Assembly: GCA_963383645.1 (NCBI GenBank)
Contig: OY726559.1
Coordinates: forward strand, 119,001,405 to 119,065,404
Direction: 5' to 3'
DNA length: 64,000 nt
Source: Muscardinus avellanarius
Taxonomy: Eukaryota; Chordata; Mammalia; Rodentia; Gliridae
Part shown: positions 1-11,900 of the stretch, one piece after another
Numbering within the stretch: position 1 is the first letter of the stretch
Layout: every line of letters begins with the position of its first letter
The notes under the pieces: model-generated
Told to the model about the DNA's origin: nothing
The model's input: only the letters and a program-made list of their open reading frames with translations
Database searches by the model: none
Position numbers and translations under genes: made by a program

Positions 1-735
1 TTGGTTCTCGGTTGAGGTTCTTGATAGTTTCCTTGGCTGTACAGAAACTCTTCAGTTTCATGCAATCCCATATATTCATTTGCCTTTTAGGTTGTTGTGC
101 TTTTGGGGTCTTGTTTAGAAATTTTTTAACTGTGCCTCTGTGTTGCAGTGTTGGACCTATACCCTCTTCAAGGAGCCTCAAGTTCTCTGGTCTAATTTCC
201 AAGTCTTTGATCTATCTTGAATTGACTCTTGTGCAGGGTGAGAAAGTGGGATTTATTTATTTCCATTTTTCTGCATATTGTTAACCAGTTTTTCCAACAC
301 CATTTGTTGAACAAGCTGTCTTTTTTTCTGTGTATGTTTTTTGCCCTTTTGTCAAAATTCAATTGGCTGAAAGTGTGTGGATTTGTTTCTGAATCTTCTA
401 TTCTGCTCCATTGGTCTATGTATTTGTTTTTGTGCCAGTACCATGCTGTTTTTATTACTATGGCTTTGTAGTATAAAGTCAGGTATTTTGATTCCTGTGC
501 AAGGTTTTTGTTGATGAGAACTACTTTGGCTATTCTGGGCTTTATGTTGTTCCCAATGAATTTAGGGACTGATTGTTCTATGTGATGAAAGATACTGGTA
601 ATTTAATGGGCATTGCATTGAATCTGTAGATCACTTTTGGAAGTATGGACATTTTGATGATATTTATTCTGCCAATCCATGAACATTGAAGATCTTTCCA
701 TCTTCTAAGATCTGAATTTCAAAGGGCTCCACTAA
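1..735 (-). repeat. L1 LINE fragment (ORF2 3' part), antisense
   Basis: The plus strand reads as the complement of L1 ORF2 C-terminal sequence. It parallels the better preserved antisense L1 at 29.9-30.6 kb: the same order of segments for the late RT and C-terminal region, the phrase around the gap 'ccatgctgtttttattac' and the ending 'ccatgaacattgaagatc'. It contains stops and indels, so it is a dead copy. A young SINE is inserted at its right end, and a short further piece runs to about 1045. Confidence 0.8.
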
Positions 736-1000
736 GCCGGGCGTGGTGACGCACGCTTGTAATCCCCGCGCTTGGGAGGCAGAGACAGGAGGATCGCGCA
801 GGTTTGAAGCCAGCCGTGCCCGTGCTGGCTTAAGAGACCCTGTTTCCAAATAAAAAGTATAAAATAGGTTTGGGAGTGTAGCCCAGAGGTAGAAGGGTTT
901 CCAGGAACCCCAGTACCACCAAAAACAAACAAACAAAAAAACCAAAATACAAAAAAACCCACAAAAACCAACAAAACAAAGCAAACAAACAAACAAAGGG
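736..1000 (+). repeat. B1-dID SINE, young subfamily
   Basis: It starts with the B1-like half, with many CpGs kept and a pol III B box (ggttTGAAgcc variant), and ends with the ID-like half (tctg/ttgggagtgtagcccagagg) and an A-rich tail of AAAC units. Near-perfect target-site duplications (aaagggctccactaa and aaagggccccactaa) flank it, so the insertion is recent and intact. Confidence 0.9.
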
Positions 1001-1045
1001 CCCCACTAAGCATCTGAGGCTGAATTCGAACCCAGATCCTCCTGG

Positions 1046-1595
1046 CACATGTGTCTATGTTTATAGCTGCACAATTCACCATTGCCAAACTATGGAACAG
1101 GCCAAGATGTCCATCAACAGATGTGGGATATGTACACAATGGTATTTTACTCAGCCATAAGGAAAAACACAATTACATCATTTTCAGGGAAATGGATGGA
1201 ACTGGAGAACATTATGCTAAGTTAGGTAAGTCAGTCACAAAAAATAAGAATTGAATGCCCTTCTTAATATGCAGAAGCTATGGAGAAATTGGTCATAGGA
1301 CAAACACTAGATGAAGAAGGAGATTCTATAGATGAGCAAATAAGGCGACCTGGGGGGATGGGAGGGGGGAGAGGGAAATCCTCTAATGCACAAGACGTAC
1401 TTTAACAAACATATCAACGTCAATCACTAAGCTAAGCATGAGAAGGAGGGAGCTGGAGAGAATGGGGCAGGAGTTGGGTAAGGGCTATTTGGGTGATGTG
1501 TGCATGTATGTCTCCACCATCTTGTATCCCATTAAGATGTATGACTTTTATTGGTGCATTGTATGGACCAAAAAAAATTAAATAAAAAGTTGAAA
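1046..1595 (+). repeat. L1 LINE 3' end (ORF2 end and 3' UTR)
   Basis: The sense strand shows the typical L1 ORF2 end (tatagctgcacaattcacc, then 'aatggtattttactcagcc', then 'aaatggatggaactggag'). A G-rich 3' UTR segment (ggggggatgggaggggggag) follows, and the end near 1570 reads as AT-rich sequence with AATTAAATAAA. This copy is 5' truncated. Confidence 0.85.
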
Positions 1596-2729
1596 AGTAC
1601 TTTGATGCATCTCACTGGTGGAATACCTTTGGGTCAATTTTCAGTACGGCAAAACAAACAAATAAATAAATAAGGGAAGATAGAAATAAACCAAGAGTGG
1701 ATAGCGAGTTGGTCTGCATCTCATTGGTAGAATGCTCCTGGTTCAATCACAAGTATATAAATAAATGTATATATTAAAAAATAAGTGAAAGTGAACCGCT
1801 TCTTATGTTTGGTGCAATCCCAGGTTGTGGAAACTTGTCCTCGTGTACCCTTAGTCACAATCAGCTCCTGACCGATTAAGATTTGTCATCCTCACATTCG
1901 GGGCAAGGTCATTTTCTCTGGCCTGTCAACCTCTTGCTCTTTTGTTGTTTACATTAGCTCCAGCTGTGTGTATCTGCACACATTCTCTGCGTGCATTTAC
2001 ATTCTGTGTGATACTGCACGGTGCATGACGTTTATGATCATGTCGAAGTGTATTTCGCCAAACAAGTAAGTGAAGAGGCTAAGCAGATTTAGAAAGACAC
2101 TTGACATGATAGCATAGAAGTGGTGGGCAATTTGAATAAACCTTGCAAGAGCACTTTCTGACGTGAAAGAGACTTTTGCCTTTTTTTAAAAGAAATTCTA
2201 AATGCATTCCAATTACACATCATGTTGAAATTCAACGTGATACACACACCTCCACACAGATTTTGTTTTATTTTCCTCCACATCTTACCTTATTCCCATT
2301 TTCCCTCTCGTTTGTGACGTGGGATGGATAGTAATATGTTTATATATTGCCATAGTATTATTTGAACTACTTCCTCCCTCAATCCTACTTTTTCCCTTTT
2401 CTCAAATTCTTCCCTCCTCACCACCAATTTCCTTCCATCCTGGGTTTTCATTAACTTTCCTCTTTGCCATTAGCATCTCTAGAGGCTGCACTGGAACTCT
2501 CTTTGGACGTCTCTCTTTGAATGTCCTCGCAGAGCTCTCTGCGAAAGCTCTTACCGTCTACTGCACAACTCCACAGACGTCACTGCTCTCTGTGCTCCTC
2601 TCAGAGAGTCCAGTTCCCTAATTTAAGATGAGTCCAAGGAGCTGCTCCTGTTAAAGCAGAACTATGAAGGGAGAAATTCTTCATTTCTACTAAGTCTGTG
2701 TACTGAGTCTAACTAGTGTTTTTGTTTGT

Positions 2730-3185
2730 TCATTTTATAGACTAGGGATTTAACCTAGTCCATAGAATTTAGGGACATTCTACCTCCATGCTATGCCCAG
2801 GTTTTTTTTTTTTGTTTTTGTTTTTTTTTTTTTGTGTGTGTGTGTGTGTGTGTGGTGGTGGTGGTGGTGGTACTGGGGTTTCTGGAAGCCCTTCTACCTC
2901 CGGGCTACACTCCCAGACCTAGTTTTTATATTTTTATTTGGAAACAGGGTCTCTTAAGCCAGAGTGACTGGCTTTGAACCTGCGTGATCCTCCTGTCTCA
3001 GCCTCCCAAGCGCGGGGATTACAAGCGTGTGCCACCACGCCAGGCTATACCCAGTTTTTTTTAAAATTACTGCTTTGAAACCATGTGTCTACAAGTTACT
3101 GAGTCTGGCCTCTAATGTGAAATCCTCCTGTATCAGCCTCCCAAGTACTGAGATTACAGGCTTGTGCCACCATCTCTGGTTACCA
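2730..3185 (-). repeat. Old SINE split by a young B1-dID SINE
   Basis: An older antisense B1-dID (2730-2803 and 3047-3185) is interrupted at 2804-3046 by a young antisense B1-dID. The young copy has a T-rich start, a (TG)n(TGG)n tract and the diagnostic 'ctggaagcccttctacctccgggc' type segment. The target duplication is tatgcccaggttttt and tatacccagttttt. The older SINE belongs to the block duplicated at 24.97-25.14 kb. Confidence 0.85.
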
Positions 3186-3598
3186 TCTTTTGAATCTCAC
3201 AGAATTTACCTCTCCTCTCTTGTATGGATCAATTGAGGATGAGATTTATATGTGGTTTCTGTATGATTGGTCTTAATCTGCTAGCAGGGATTCCATAGCA
3301 AAGAACCTAATTATACCTCACATCCCAGATTGTATCTTGTAACAATATAAATCTTAGAATACATAAGACCTTTGGACTCTACAATTTCTCAGGATCCTTG
3401 ACCACCTAGTGCACTGTACACAACATCCTATCTCTTGCCACAAAGCAGATGTGTTCTGCCCTTGTCCCAGGAGGACTATTTTTCTTCTCATGGAAGGCAG
3501 TTCCCCATATCTTCTAGAACTTATAGGCCTTAAACAGGACAATGCAAAAATGTTACATGCAATTTTTCTTGGCTGATTGTGTTGTTTATCCCACCAAG

Positions 3599-3774
3599 AT
3601 CAAGCACAGAGGAACAGGAAGAGGACAGAGTAATGGAAACCCAGCAGGAATTTTTAGCGGGTGCTCACAAGACTTCCTTGAGTGACTCTGAGCTGACTGA
3701 CATCCACCAGCCTCCTTGCACTACTGCTAAATTATTGGAAGAGCATGAAGCCACCCCTTCTTCAGAAGCTGCTC
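3599..3774 (+). pseudogene. Olduvai-domain (DUF1220) exon of an NBPF/PDE4DIP-like gene, copy 1
   Basis: This is an open exon-sized segment that follows a pyrimidine-rich stretch ending in an AG (the acceptor could be at 3598 or 3609). It ends at a perfect donor, GCTC/GTAAGT, at 3775. In the open frame it encodes an acidic start, then a Q-E-F-L-A-G...T-S-L-S-D-S-E-L-T-D-I-H-Q-P core and an L-L-E-E-H-E-A end. That is the order and spacing of the Olduvai domain (D-S-L-D...T-P-S...L-E-L-T-D-S...Q-P...L-E-E-Q). The length is close to the large Olduvai exon of NBPF genes. No stop lies inside the exon, but no adjoining exons were found, so whether it belongs to a live gene is unknown. A decayed paralogous block is at 25.0-26.4 kb. 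The alternative is a spurious open frame; the paired splice donor and the domain match argue against that. Confidence 0.6.
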
Positions 3775-3828
3775 GTAAGTACTGCATGAGGGAGATAAAA
3801 AACAAATATAACAAAAAAAATTACATAG

Positions 3829-4010
3829 CAGGACATGGTGGCCCAGTACTTTGGGAGCTAGGACAAGAGGATCACAGAATAGAGGCCAGCCTCATCAATT
3901 TAGTGAGACCTTCAGCATTGTAGTGAGACCTCATTTCAAAAATAAATAGTCAGGCTGAGCCTCTAGCTCAGAGGTAGAATGCCCCTAGGATCAGAAACAA
4001 ATATAAAACA
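3829..4010 (+). repeat. B1-dID SINE, old
   Basis: Sense copy: 'gcaggacatggtggcccag', then 'ttagtgagaccttcagc', then an ID-like end 'cctctagctcagaggtagaatgcccctagg' and an A-rich tail. It is strongly mutated. A paralogous SINE sits after the second Olduvai exon (26.26 kb), showing that it was part of the duplicated block. Confidence 0.75.
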
Positions 4011-4814
4011 AAACCAAAAATTAAATCATACTTATAGCAGCCATAACTCTGCATATAAAATACCTCGTTCAGTGTTGTCAAACATAGATTTTAAGAGGCT
4101 CAGTGCTACCACTAATGCAGGCTCCCAGCAAGGATCTGCGTGAGCTTATTCTCTTAATATGGGACAGCTACTTTCTCTTGAAATATCTTTTCTGATATTT
4201 GATTCCAGTAGTGAGTATATTTTAAAAGTTAGATACTGTGAAAATGGGATGAGACTCTTGACTACATCATTGGAGTCACCATTGTCCTGGTTCCTAAACT
4301 CCAGCCACTGTCTCTCTTCTAAGTTGTCTTGTACAAGGGATAAGGTGCCATGCATCTACCAGGATATTAACAAATCTTAAATGTGTCTGCAAGTACCCCT
4401 GAAGTCATTGCATGGGCCCTGGAACTCTCCACCTCCTTGCAAAGAAAGGAACTTGTTCTTTCTGAAACTTGAAAGGTCTCTTTTCTCTTTGAGGGTCCAT
4501 AGATTCCATCCTCCCATGTAGTAAGTCTCAGTTTATAATCTGATCTCTTAGTCTCCTTGATGAAGGGCTGAGTCTTATGTTTCTAGAAAGCCACTTTTAA
4601 CAGATTTTCAGGTGGCTGGAATAATGCATAGATAACTAGACCCAGGACAGAGGGATTGGTGATATTAATTAACCAAGAGAGGGACAATCTGTCCAATGAC
4701 ACTTTCTCTTTTTTGGCACTGTCTTTATTTTTTAATTTTTCACACATATGAGATAATTTCTTGAATATGCCTTTTATAGCATGAATCTCAAAATCATCAT
4801 AACATCCAGACTTT

Positions 4815-4818
4815 CTAT

Positions 4819-4857
<39 letters not shown>

Positions 4858-5046
4858 TTATATTTGGTGGTACTAGGGTTCCTGGAAGCCCTTCTACCTC
4901 TGGGCTACACTCCCAGACCTACTTTTCATATTTTTTATTTGGAAACAGGGTCTCTTAAGCCAGCGTGGCTGGCTTCGAACCTGCGCAATCCTCCTGTCTC
5001 CGCCTCCCAAGTGCGGGGATTACAAGCGTGTGCCACCACGCCCGGC
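4815..5046 (-). repeat. B1-dID SINE, young, with (TTTA)n tail
   Basis: Antisense young-subfamily SINE whose poly(A) end has become a (TTTA)n microsatellite (4815-4862). Flanking duplications aacatccagactt occur on both sides. CpGs are partly retained. Confidence 0.9.
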
Positions 5047-5473
5047 TAACATCCAGACTTTATTAAACTCAAGACTTTCTAGAGTATGCCTCTCACAACA
5101 TGTCTCACAGAAACAATGCAACATAAAGAAGAAGTTTAAGATACAGTGATGTCAAACTTAAAGAAGGTTTAGTGAAAAGTCAACAGATGCCCTATGAGAG
5201 AAAACAAAGCCATTATAAAAGGGGAATGTAGCAAGACTAACACTGATAAAAATAGGAAATAACTAAAAGCACTCGTCATTGATTTTCTGCATGTTCTACA
5301 TTATTCTGTTGTATAATTTAGAAATAAGTTCTGACTATTCAGAGAAGAACATCACAGCAGAGTGTGGGTGTTGACTGAGGGGGAACATAGTAAAGATCAA
5401 AGCCTGGGGACATCTGCCTCTCAGCAAAACTACCAGCACTGTTTTTTTAAAATTTAAAACAGAGAATTGAGTC

Positions 5474-5612
5474 AGGTGTGGTGGCACAGACTTGTAATCC
5501 TAGCATATGAGAGGCTGAGACAAGAGGATCATGGTTCATGGACAGCCTCAGCTACATAGTGAGGCCTTTTGAAACTCAGTGAGACCCTGTTTGTTTCAAA
5601 ATAAAGAATAAG
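5474..5612 (+). repeat. B1 half of an old SINE
   Basis: The sense B1-like part only (gtcaggtgtggtggcacag to gagaccctgtttgtttcaaa). The ID half is missing because the L1 5' end begins directly after the tail. Confidence 0.7.
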
Positions 5613-5614
5613 AC

Positions 5615-7850
5615 TTCTGGGAAGATGGCAACTGAGAAAAGCAGCGTTTACGAGTCCTGCTAAAACTCAATCTCTATTGCCACAAAATCAGCACTTTTCA
5701 TAGTCGGAAAACACTATCAGCAGTGAAATAAAAAATGTAAACTCAAGGGACAGAGAAGATAAAGACTAGAAGAACAACCAGAGACCAGAAAAGAAATCAA
5801 GCCTGCAATGCGGCGGTGAAGCCGCGCTAGCACCATCTTCCCTCACAACACCAGGCTCCAGAGAGGAAAGGTAAACAAGGAGCTGAAGTGAGCAGCTGCA
5901 GATCATTTGGGTATAATTCAGCAGTTCTTTCAGCGCAAAGAACGTCTAAAACTCCCAGTGGCCAAGCTCATCACACCTTCCAGGGACTCAGAACGGAGCT
6001 TAAAACTAGAAAAGAAATACACCAGCCTCATGGCCAAGGGCGTGGTAGTGGCGCCATATTGCCAGCAGTGACGGCGAGTTCACTGCGCCCCGCGACAGCT
6101 CCTGATCAGTGCACACAATAACTGTGAGTGAAATTGTGGCCCCTAAAGGAGATATCCCAGCACTGCACCCCCAGGGACATACACAGCTTTGATAATCTCC
6201 TTGGGTCTGAGAGTTTTCAGTCCAATCCAGTGAAGGAGAAGTGGTGGCAAAGTTACCACACCCTAGTTGCAGCTCCCCATGGGAAAATGCCCAGCCTGGC
6301 ACCCCCACGGTCTCGCGCAGTCTCAATTAACTCCCTGGGTCTGAGACTTTGTGCTACAACCCAGTAAAGGAGTAGTGGCAGCTGAGATTACCACAGACTC
6401 GAGATACAGAGCACCCTAAGTGAACTCGTAGTGACCCAGGGAAGGCAGAAACTTCTGAAATCATGGGAAAGAGAAGCAATAATAGAGCAATGAATGCCCA
6501 CAATCCCATATTATCATAACACAGAAATTCTGAGAACTCCAAAAGATCAAATGAGGAATATAACTGTAGAAATAATACAGGACCTTTGAAAAGAATTTAG
6601 AGTTTAAAAGAAATAAAGGATGCAATCACTGAGGTAAAGGCATCAATTCAAACTATAAACAATCAATTAGACCACATGGAGAATAGAATCTTGCTGCTAG
6701 AAGATGATCACTCCAAAAACGAATAATTTATAACTTAGAAAAAAAAATCAGACAGCAGGAATCTGACATTGAAGAAATATGGGCCCATTTTAAGAGAGCT
6801 AACCTAAGAATAATCAGAATAGAGGGAAAAGAAGGTTAAACTAAAGGGATCAACAATCTCTTTAAAGAAGTAATAGCATAAAATTTTCCAAACATAGAGC
6901 AAGAGGTTGATACACAGGTCCAGAAAACTTATAGAACTCCCTTTAGACAGGATCAGAGAAGAGGATCCCCATGCCACATAACTGCCAAATTGACCAATGT
7001 GGAAGCCAAGCAGAGAATCTTAAAGGCAATAAAAACAAAAGGCCAAGTGACATTCAGAGGCAAACCAATTAGAATCACTCCAGACTTCCCAAACCAAGTC
7101 ATGAGAGCCAGAAGGGCTTGGAGTAACATATTCCAAACTCTGAAAGAAAACAACTTCCAGCCAAAAATTTCCTACCCAGCAAAACTATCTATCAAATTAT
7201 ATGGGAAAGCGGGGCATGGTGGCGCACGCTTGTAATCCCAGCATTTGGGAGGCTGAGACCTGGAGGATCGCTGTTTGCAGACAGCCTTAGCTACTTAGTG
7301 AGGCCCTCTGCAACTCAGTGAGACCTGGTTTCAAAATAAATAATAAAAAATAGGGCAGGGGGTGTAGCTCAGAGGTCAAATGCCCCTGGGTTCCATCCCC
7401 AGACCTGCAAAAAAAAAAAAAAAATTATATGGGGAAATAAGAAGCTTCCATGACAAACAGAAACTGAAGGAATTTATGTCTTCAAAACCAGCATTAGAGA
7501 AAATACTCAAAGAGATTAACTACAAAGAAGAAATAGGTAATACACACCAGAACCAGAGAAACAAGATTTTCCATCCAGGAGACAACTAAGCAAAGAAGAA
7601 TAAACAGTATTTCAAACAGAAATAAAGTTTTAACTTGTTAGGAATTAAAAGTTATCTCTCAATAATCACATTGAATGTAAATGGCCTCAATTCCCCAATA
7701 AAAAGACAAAGTGGCAAAATGGATTAAAAACCAGAATCCATCCATCTGCTGCTTACAAGAAACTCACTTTACAAGTAAAGATAGTAACAAACTCAAGGTA
7801 AAGGGCTGGAGCAAGGTAATTCATGTTAAGCAGCCATCCTAACAAATGTG
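5615..7850 (+). repeat. L1 LINE 5' region: 5' UTR, broken ORF1, start of ORF2
   Basis: It starts with an L1 5' UTR-like 'ttctgggaagatggcaac'. ORF1 follows from about 6463 in broken frames. The best piece (6990-7200, resuming at 7430-7590) encodes the ORF1p RNA-binding/C-terminal part: K-G-Q-V-T-F-R-G-K-P-I-R-I-T...P-K-I-S-Y-P-A-K-L-S...L-K-E-F-M...P-A-L-E-K-I-L-K-E-I. At 7640-7790 the ORF2 start resembles the endonuclease region. The copy then breaks off. Several stops upstream of the ORF1 C-terminus make it inactive. Confidence 0.8.
7209..7423 (+). repeat. B1-dID SINE inserted in L1 ORF1
   Basis: A complete sense SINE with 'gggggtgtagctcagaggtc' in the ID half and a pure poly(A) tail of about 16. 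It splits L1 ORF1; the target duplication aaattatatggg occurs before and after it. It is therefore younger than the L1. Confidence 0.9.
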
Positions 7851-9050
7851 AAGTAGTATTTCACTATAGTTTTTATTTGTATTTCCTTAATGATTAGTTA
7901 TATTATGATAATGATGAGTGATATTCATGTCTTTATTGGTTATATAAAAATCTTTGGAGATTCATTATTTATTTTAGTCTTTTACCTATTTCTAAATTGT
8001 ATTGTTTGCTTTATTGTTGCTAATTTTTAGGATTTCTATTTGGAATATTAATATACCTCCAGATATAGCATTTGGAAATATTTTATCCCATTCTTTTAGT
8101 AACCTTTAACTCTGTTTGCATTGTCTTTGGATGTACAATATTTTTTTATTTTTTAGGAAGTTTGTTTATTCTTTTGTTGCCTGTGCCTTTGAAATCATAT
8201 CCAAGAAATCACTGCCAATTTCAATGTTGTGAAGTTTTATGACCCAGGTTTTCTTCTAAAAGTTTATAGTCTTAAGATTTACATTTAGGTCTTTTATCTA
8301 TTTTGAGTTAATATTTGTATATGGTGTTAGGTAAGGGTCCAATTTTATTCTTTTTCATGTAATTATTATTTTTCAACAATATTTAGTGAAAAGATTATTA
8401 TTTCCTTCACCAAATGTTCTTGAAACCTTGTCAAAAATAACTTGACCATATGTGGAAGAATTTATTTCTAGGCTTTTTATTTTACTCCACTGGTTTATAT
8501 ATCTGCCTTTATAGCAGTACCACACTGTTTCAATTATTGTAGCTTTATAAGGTTTGAAATCATAAAATGTACATCTTCTAGCTTTGTTCTTTTTTTTTTT
8601 TTTTTTTTGGTGGTGGTACTAGGGTTCCTGGAAGCCCTTCTACCTCCGGGCTACACTCCCAGACCTATTTTTTATACTTTTTTATTTGGAAACAGGGTCT
8701 CCTAAGCCAGCGCGTGCGGCTGGCTTCTAACCTGCACGATCCTCCTGTCTCTGCCTCCCAAGCGCGGGGATTACGAGCGTGCGCCACCACGCCTGGCTAG
8801 CTTTGTTCTTTTTTGAGATTGTTTTGGGTATTTAGAGTTCATATTTCATGTTAGGATAGATTTTTTCTGAAAAAAAAATGTATGATAGTTTCACCTTAAA
8901 AAAAGAAAAAATATCTTCTGGTAAGAAAGAAAGCAAAAAGAAATATTGAAATGTTATCTCTAAGTGATCAAAGTTTGATGTCAGACAAATGAATCTGTTA
9001 TGTGAGATTATCATTGTTAATTTTGGATAAATTGCTATAATATTAGATGT
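7851..9050 (-). repeat. Old L1 LINE, antisense
   Basis: The plus strand reads as the complement of an old L1 ORF2 C-terminal region (ccatcctaacaaatgtgaag, then 'tcttttgttgcctgtgccttt', then 'ccaagaaatcactgcc', then 'atctgcctttatagcagtacc'). Stops occur in all frames. A young SINE interrupts it at 8588-8799. Confidence 0.75.
8588..8799 (-). repeat. B1-dID SINE, young
   Basis: Antisense, starting with poly(T) and ending with 'caccacgcctggc'. The target duplication tagctttgttctttttt occurs on both sides. The CpG-rich core is nearly consensus. Confidence 0.92.
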
Positions 9051-9054
9051 CAAC

Positions 9055-9310
9055 CACTAAGCCAAGCATGAGAAGGAGGGATGGGGAGGGAATGGTGTGG
9101 GAATTGGGTAGGGGCTAACTGGGCAATGTATGCATGTATGTCTACACAAGTTTCTTTTATATATATCCCATTATGATGTATGAATACAGTGCACCAATAA
9201 AAAATTTTTAAAAATAAAGAATAAAAAATAAGGCTGGGGGTATAGCTTGGAGGTAGAATTCCTCTGGATTCCCTTCCCAGTACCGTAAAATACATAAATA
9301 AACTAAAAAA
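9055..9310 (+). repeat. L1 3' UTR end plus SINE 3' fragment
   Basis: 9055-9215 repeats the L1 3' end seen at 1425-1570 (ccactaagccaagcatgagaa, the G-rich run, 'gtgcaccaataaa'). It is followed by the ID-like half of a SINE (9228-9300). Confidence 0.75.
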
Positions 9311-11435
9311 TAACATAGTCTGAATCAGTTGCTGAAAGCCACCCCAACTTGCTGAGGCTGGCCTGAAATTTGTAATCCTCCTGTCTCAAAAGCTATAACT
9401 GTACCTTTAAGCAAGAATCAAAATTGCAGGCCTTATGGCAATTTTGCACTGGCCAAGTTATGCATTTTTCAGTTGGGGAAGAGTCTTCAGCCTGCCTTCA
9501 TTTCCAAGGTATGGTGAGATGACTGAAGAAAAGAACAGATGTTGAGGGTCTGTTTATGCTGTGATGACTCTATGCCTACAGGAAAATGAATAAGAAAAAC
9601 TATGCTTAGTTTTTTGGGAAAAAGAGAAGTTGGTGGTATAGACACAAAGGTCCACAACTGTTCAGTGTGGATGAGTGAGAGGTGCTCATCATGGTGACCT
9701 TCCCAACAGACCAGGGGTCTTGGTATCAGCCTGGCCTGGGTGACTGAAGGTAGTGGCTCTTGACATTCCATGACACCCCAGCCGGTAAGTCTGTTACTGA
9801 CTGCCACAGCACAGGTAGCTGTGCACTGAGCCCTGCCTGCCTACTCCAGTTGTATTCTGAGCAGTTAGGCAGAGCCTTAGCAGTGAGCTCTGGCATTTTT
9901 ACTATTATATTGTGGCTTAAGGTCTCTCTGGAATACTGGGGGGTGTTGATGAGCACTTTCTGAATAGTAAGTAAACAGTTACAGATACTGTCATCTGCAG
10001 TCTGAATGAAATTGATTTTAATTGTTTTTGTATGTTTTTATTTTGTATGCTTGTATTTTTTATTTTTAACCTACCTGGTATTTGATTTTTATCCACAGTC
10101 CCCAACTCTACCTCTTCTGCCACAAGGATCACCGTGGCAGAATCTGCAAGCACTTTGCAAGAACTGAGAGCAGAAAGGTTCTACAAATTGGTGCACCAGT
10201 TTTGCCCTGAATTGGAATAGAGTAAGGATATGTTTCAAGACATCAAAGAGAACCTTCATATATTAAAAGATAAGATCTCATCTGTGATTAGAGCCCCATA
10301 AATACAGTAAGTAGTATAGGGTTACCATTAGTCAAGGGACAGATGATGTTTGTTTATTTTTCTGAGCAACAAATGCTACCCATACTTGAGTCTTTCTTGC
10401 TTACACCAAAATATACTTCATCCTTCCCAATAATATTCATTAAGTAGAAGTTGGTATTGATTTTGCACAGGGTTTAGAACAGGTCAAAAAGTAAGTTTTT
10501 GTTGTGACCATTTCTGTCTTAATGTATCTGCAGATTTTCAAAACAATCAGAGAAAAGAAGAGCCAGCAGTCCTGAGGTGAATGTAAAATCATAGTTCGTT
10601 AATACCATGGTAACATCTAGAGACCTCAGCACAGAGACAAGCAGAATGTGGTGAAGATATCTCTTTTATTCCTTCTGCCAATCAGGAATGGATTCTGTTT
10701 TTGGGGAGTTTTTTTTTAATTGGTTTCAGTTTCAATTACTGTTTTAAGTTTAATAACTTGAAGTCAGTCTGACCCATGTTGAAATGAGCTCAGGTTTTCC
10801 TGCACTCAGGGTGAGCTACTGCATTTGCATGTGGGAGGCATTTGGGAGATGTCTGCCTTTTTATTTTCCAAGCTTGGGTTTCGTTTTTGGCTAGAATATC
10901 ATACTAAGGGATATACCAAAACAAAAAAATTGTATAAAATCATAATTGAAAGATCAAGGTTGTGAGTGTCAAGAATCTTTTGAGTCAGTAGATCTTCAGG
11001 AAACATTATTCACCAGAAACATGCAAGTTAAATGAAATGGACCAGAACGCATCAGGGTTGTAGCTGGTGGTATGGTTCTCATAATGCATATGTCATGCCT
11101 GTACCCAACAGGAAGAATTGAAACTTTTTGTCTCTTCAGCATGTTACCTGACCTGTGCTCTGAGCTCCTGCTGTTCTCTGCCATACCCTACTCCCTTGCC
11201 AACTGCAAAGACAGTCACGTTCTGCCCTAGGCAGAGAGGAGAGTTGTTTTTCTTCTCTGTGAAGGGATCTCCATTCTGTGTTGGTTTCCAGAGTAAGAGG
11301 CTTTTTCTTTGTGCATGAATCACTTTTGTTTGTTGGCAGGCCTTTCAAAGTCAGAAAAGACTACGTCAAGAAAAAATTCATACCCAGTTCTGACATGAAG
11401 GATTTCTATCCTCTTCTGTCATTTAAATTAATATC
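9311..11435. other. Low-repeat unique sequence
   Basis: Mostly non-repetitive sequence with no convincing long coding frame. The only structured element is the exon-like segment at 10099-10306. Short SINE debris lies at 9320-9390. Confidence 0.5.
10099..10306 (+). pseudogene. Decayed exon-like segment with splice signals
   Basis: The plus strand shows an acceptor-like 'gatttttatccacag' just before 10100 and a strong donor GTAAGT at 10307. One frame encodes a helix-rich acidic stretch (A-S-T-L-Q-E-L-R-A-E-R-F-Y-K-L-V-H...F-Q-D-I-K-E-N-L-H-I-L-K-D-K-I), interrupted by two stops. It lies 1.8 kb before the NBPF-like coiled-coil exon on the same strand and could be an upstream exon. I could not match it to a known family. 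Confidence 0.35.
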
Positions 11436-11439
11436 CTGT

Positions 11440-11900
11440 TCCAGGCATGGTGGCACATGCTTAAAAGCTCAGTACTTGGGAGGCTGAGACAGGAGGATGA
11501 CAGATCCATGGTTATCTTTAGCTCCTTTTGAGACACTCTGCAACTTATCAAGACCCTATTTCAAAATAAAGAATAAAAATAGGGCTGAGGTATACCTCAG
11601 AGGTAAAATGTCCCTGGGTTCAATCCTCAATATTCCTCCCCACAAAAATCATATGGTGTTCTGACAAGATATGGGTATGGTGTTACACACTTATAATCCT
11701 AGTAATTGGGAGTTTGAGACTGGAAGAGTACAGGTTCAAGGACTGCCTCAGCAATATAGGGAGACTCTCAGCAAACTTGTGTGAGATCCTGTCTCAAAAT
11801 CCAAGAATAAACTCAGGGTGTGGGAGTAGTTCAGTGGTAGAATGCCACTGGGTTTAATACTTAGTTACACACACACACACACACACACACACGCACGCAA
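11440..11900 (+). repeat. Two old B1-dID SINEs in tandem, ending in (AC)n
   Basis: The first copy is 11440-11640 and the second 11664-11866, both sense. The second ends in an (AC)n microsatellite at 11868-11896 that has replaced its A tail. Confidence 0.8.
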
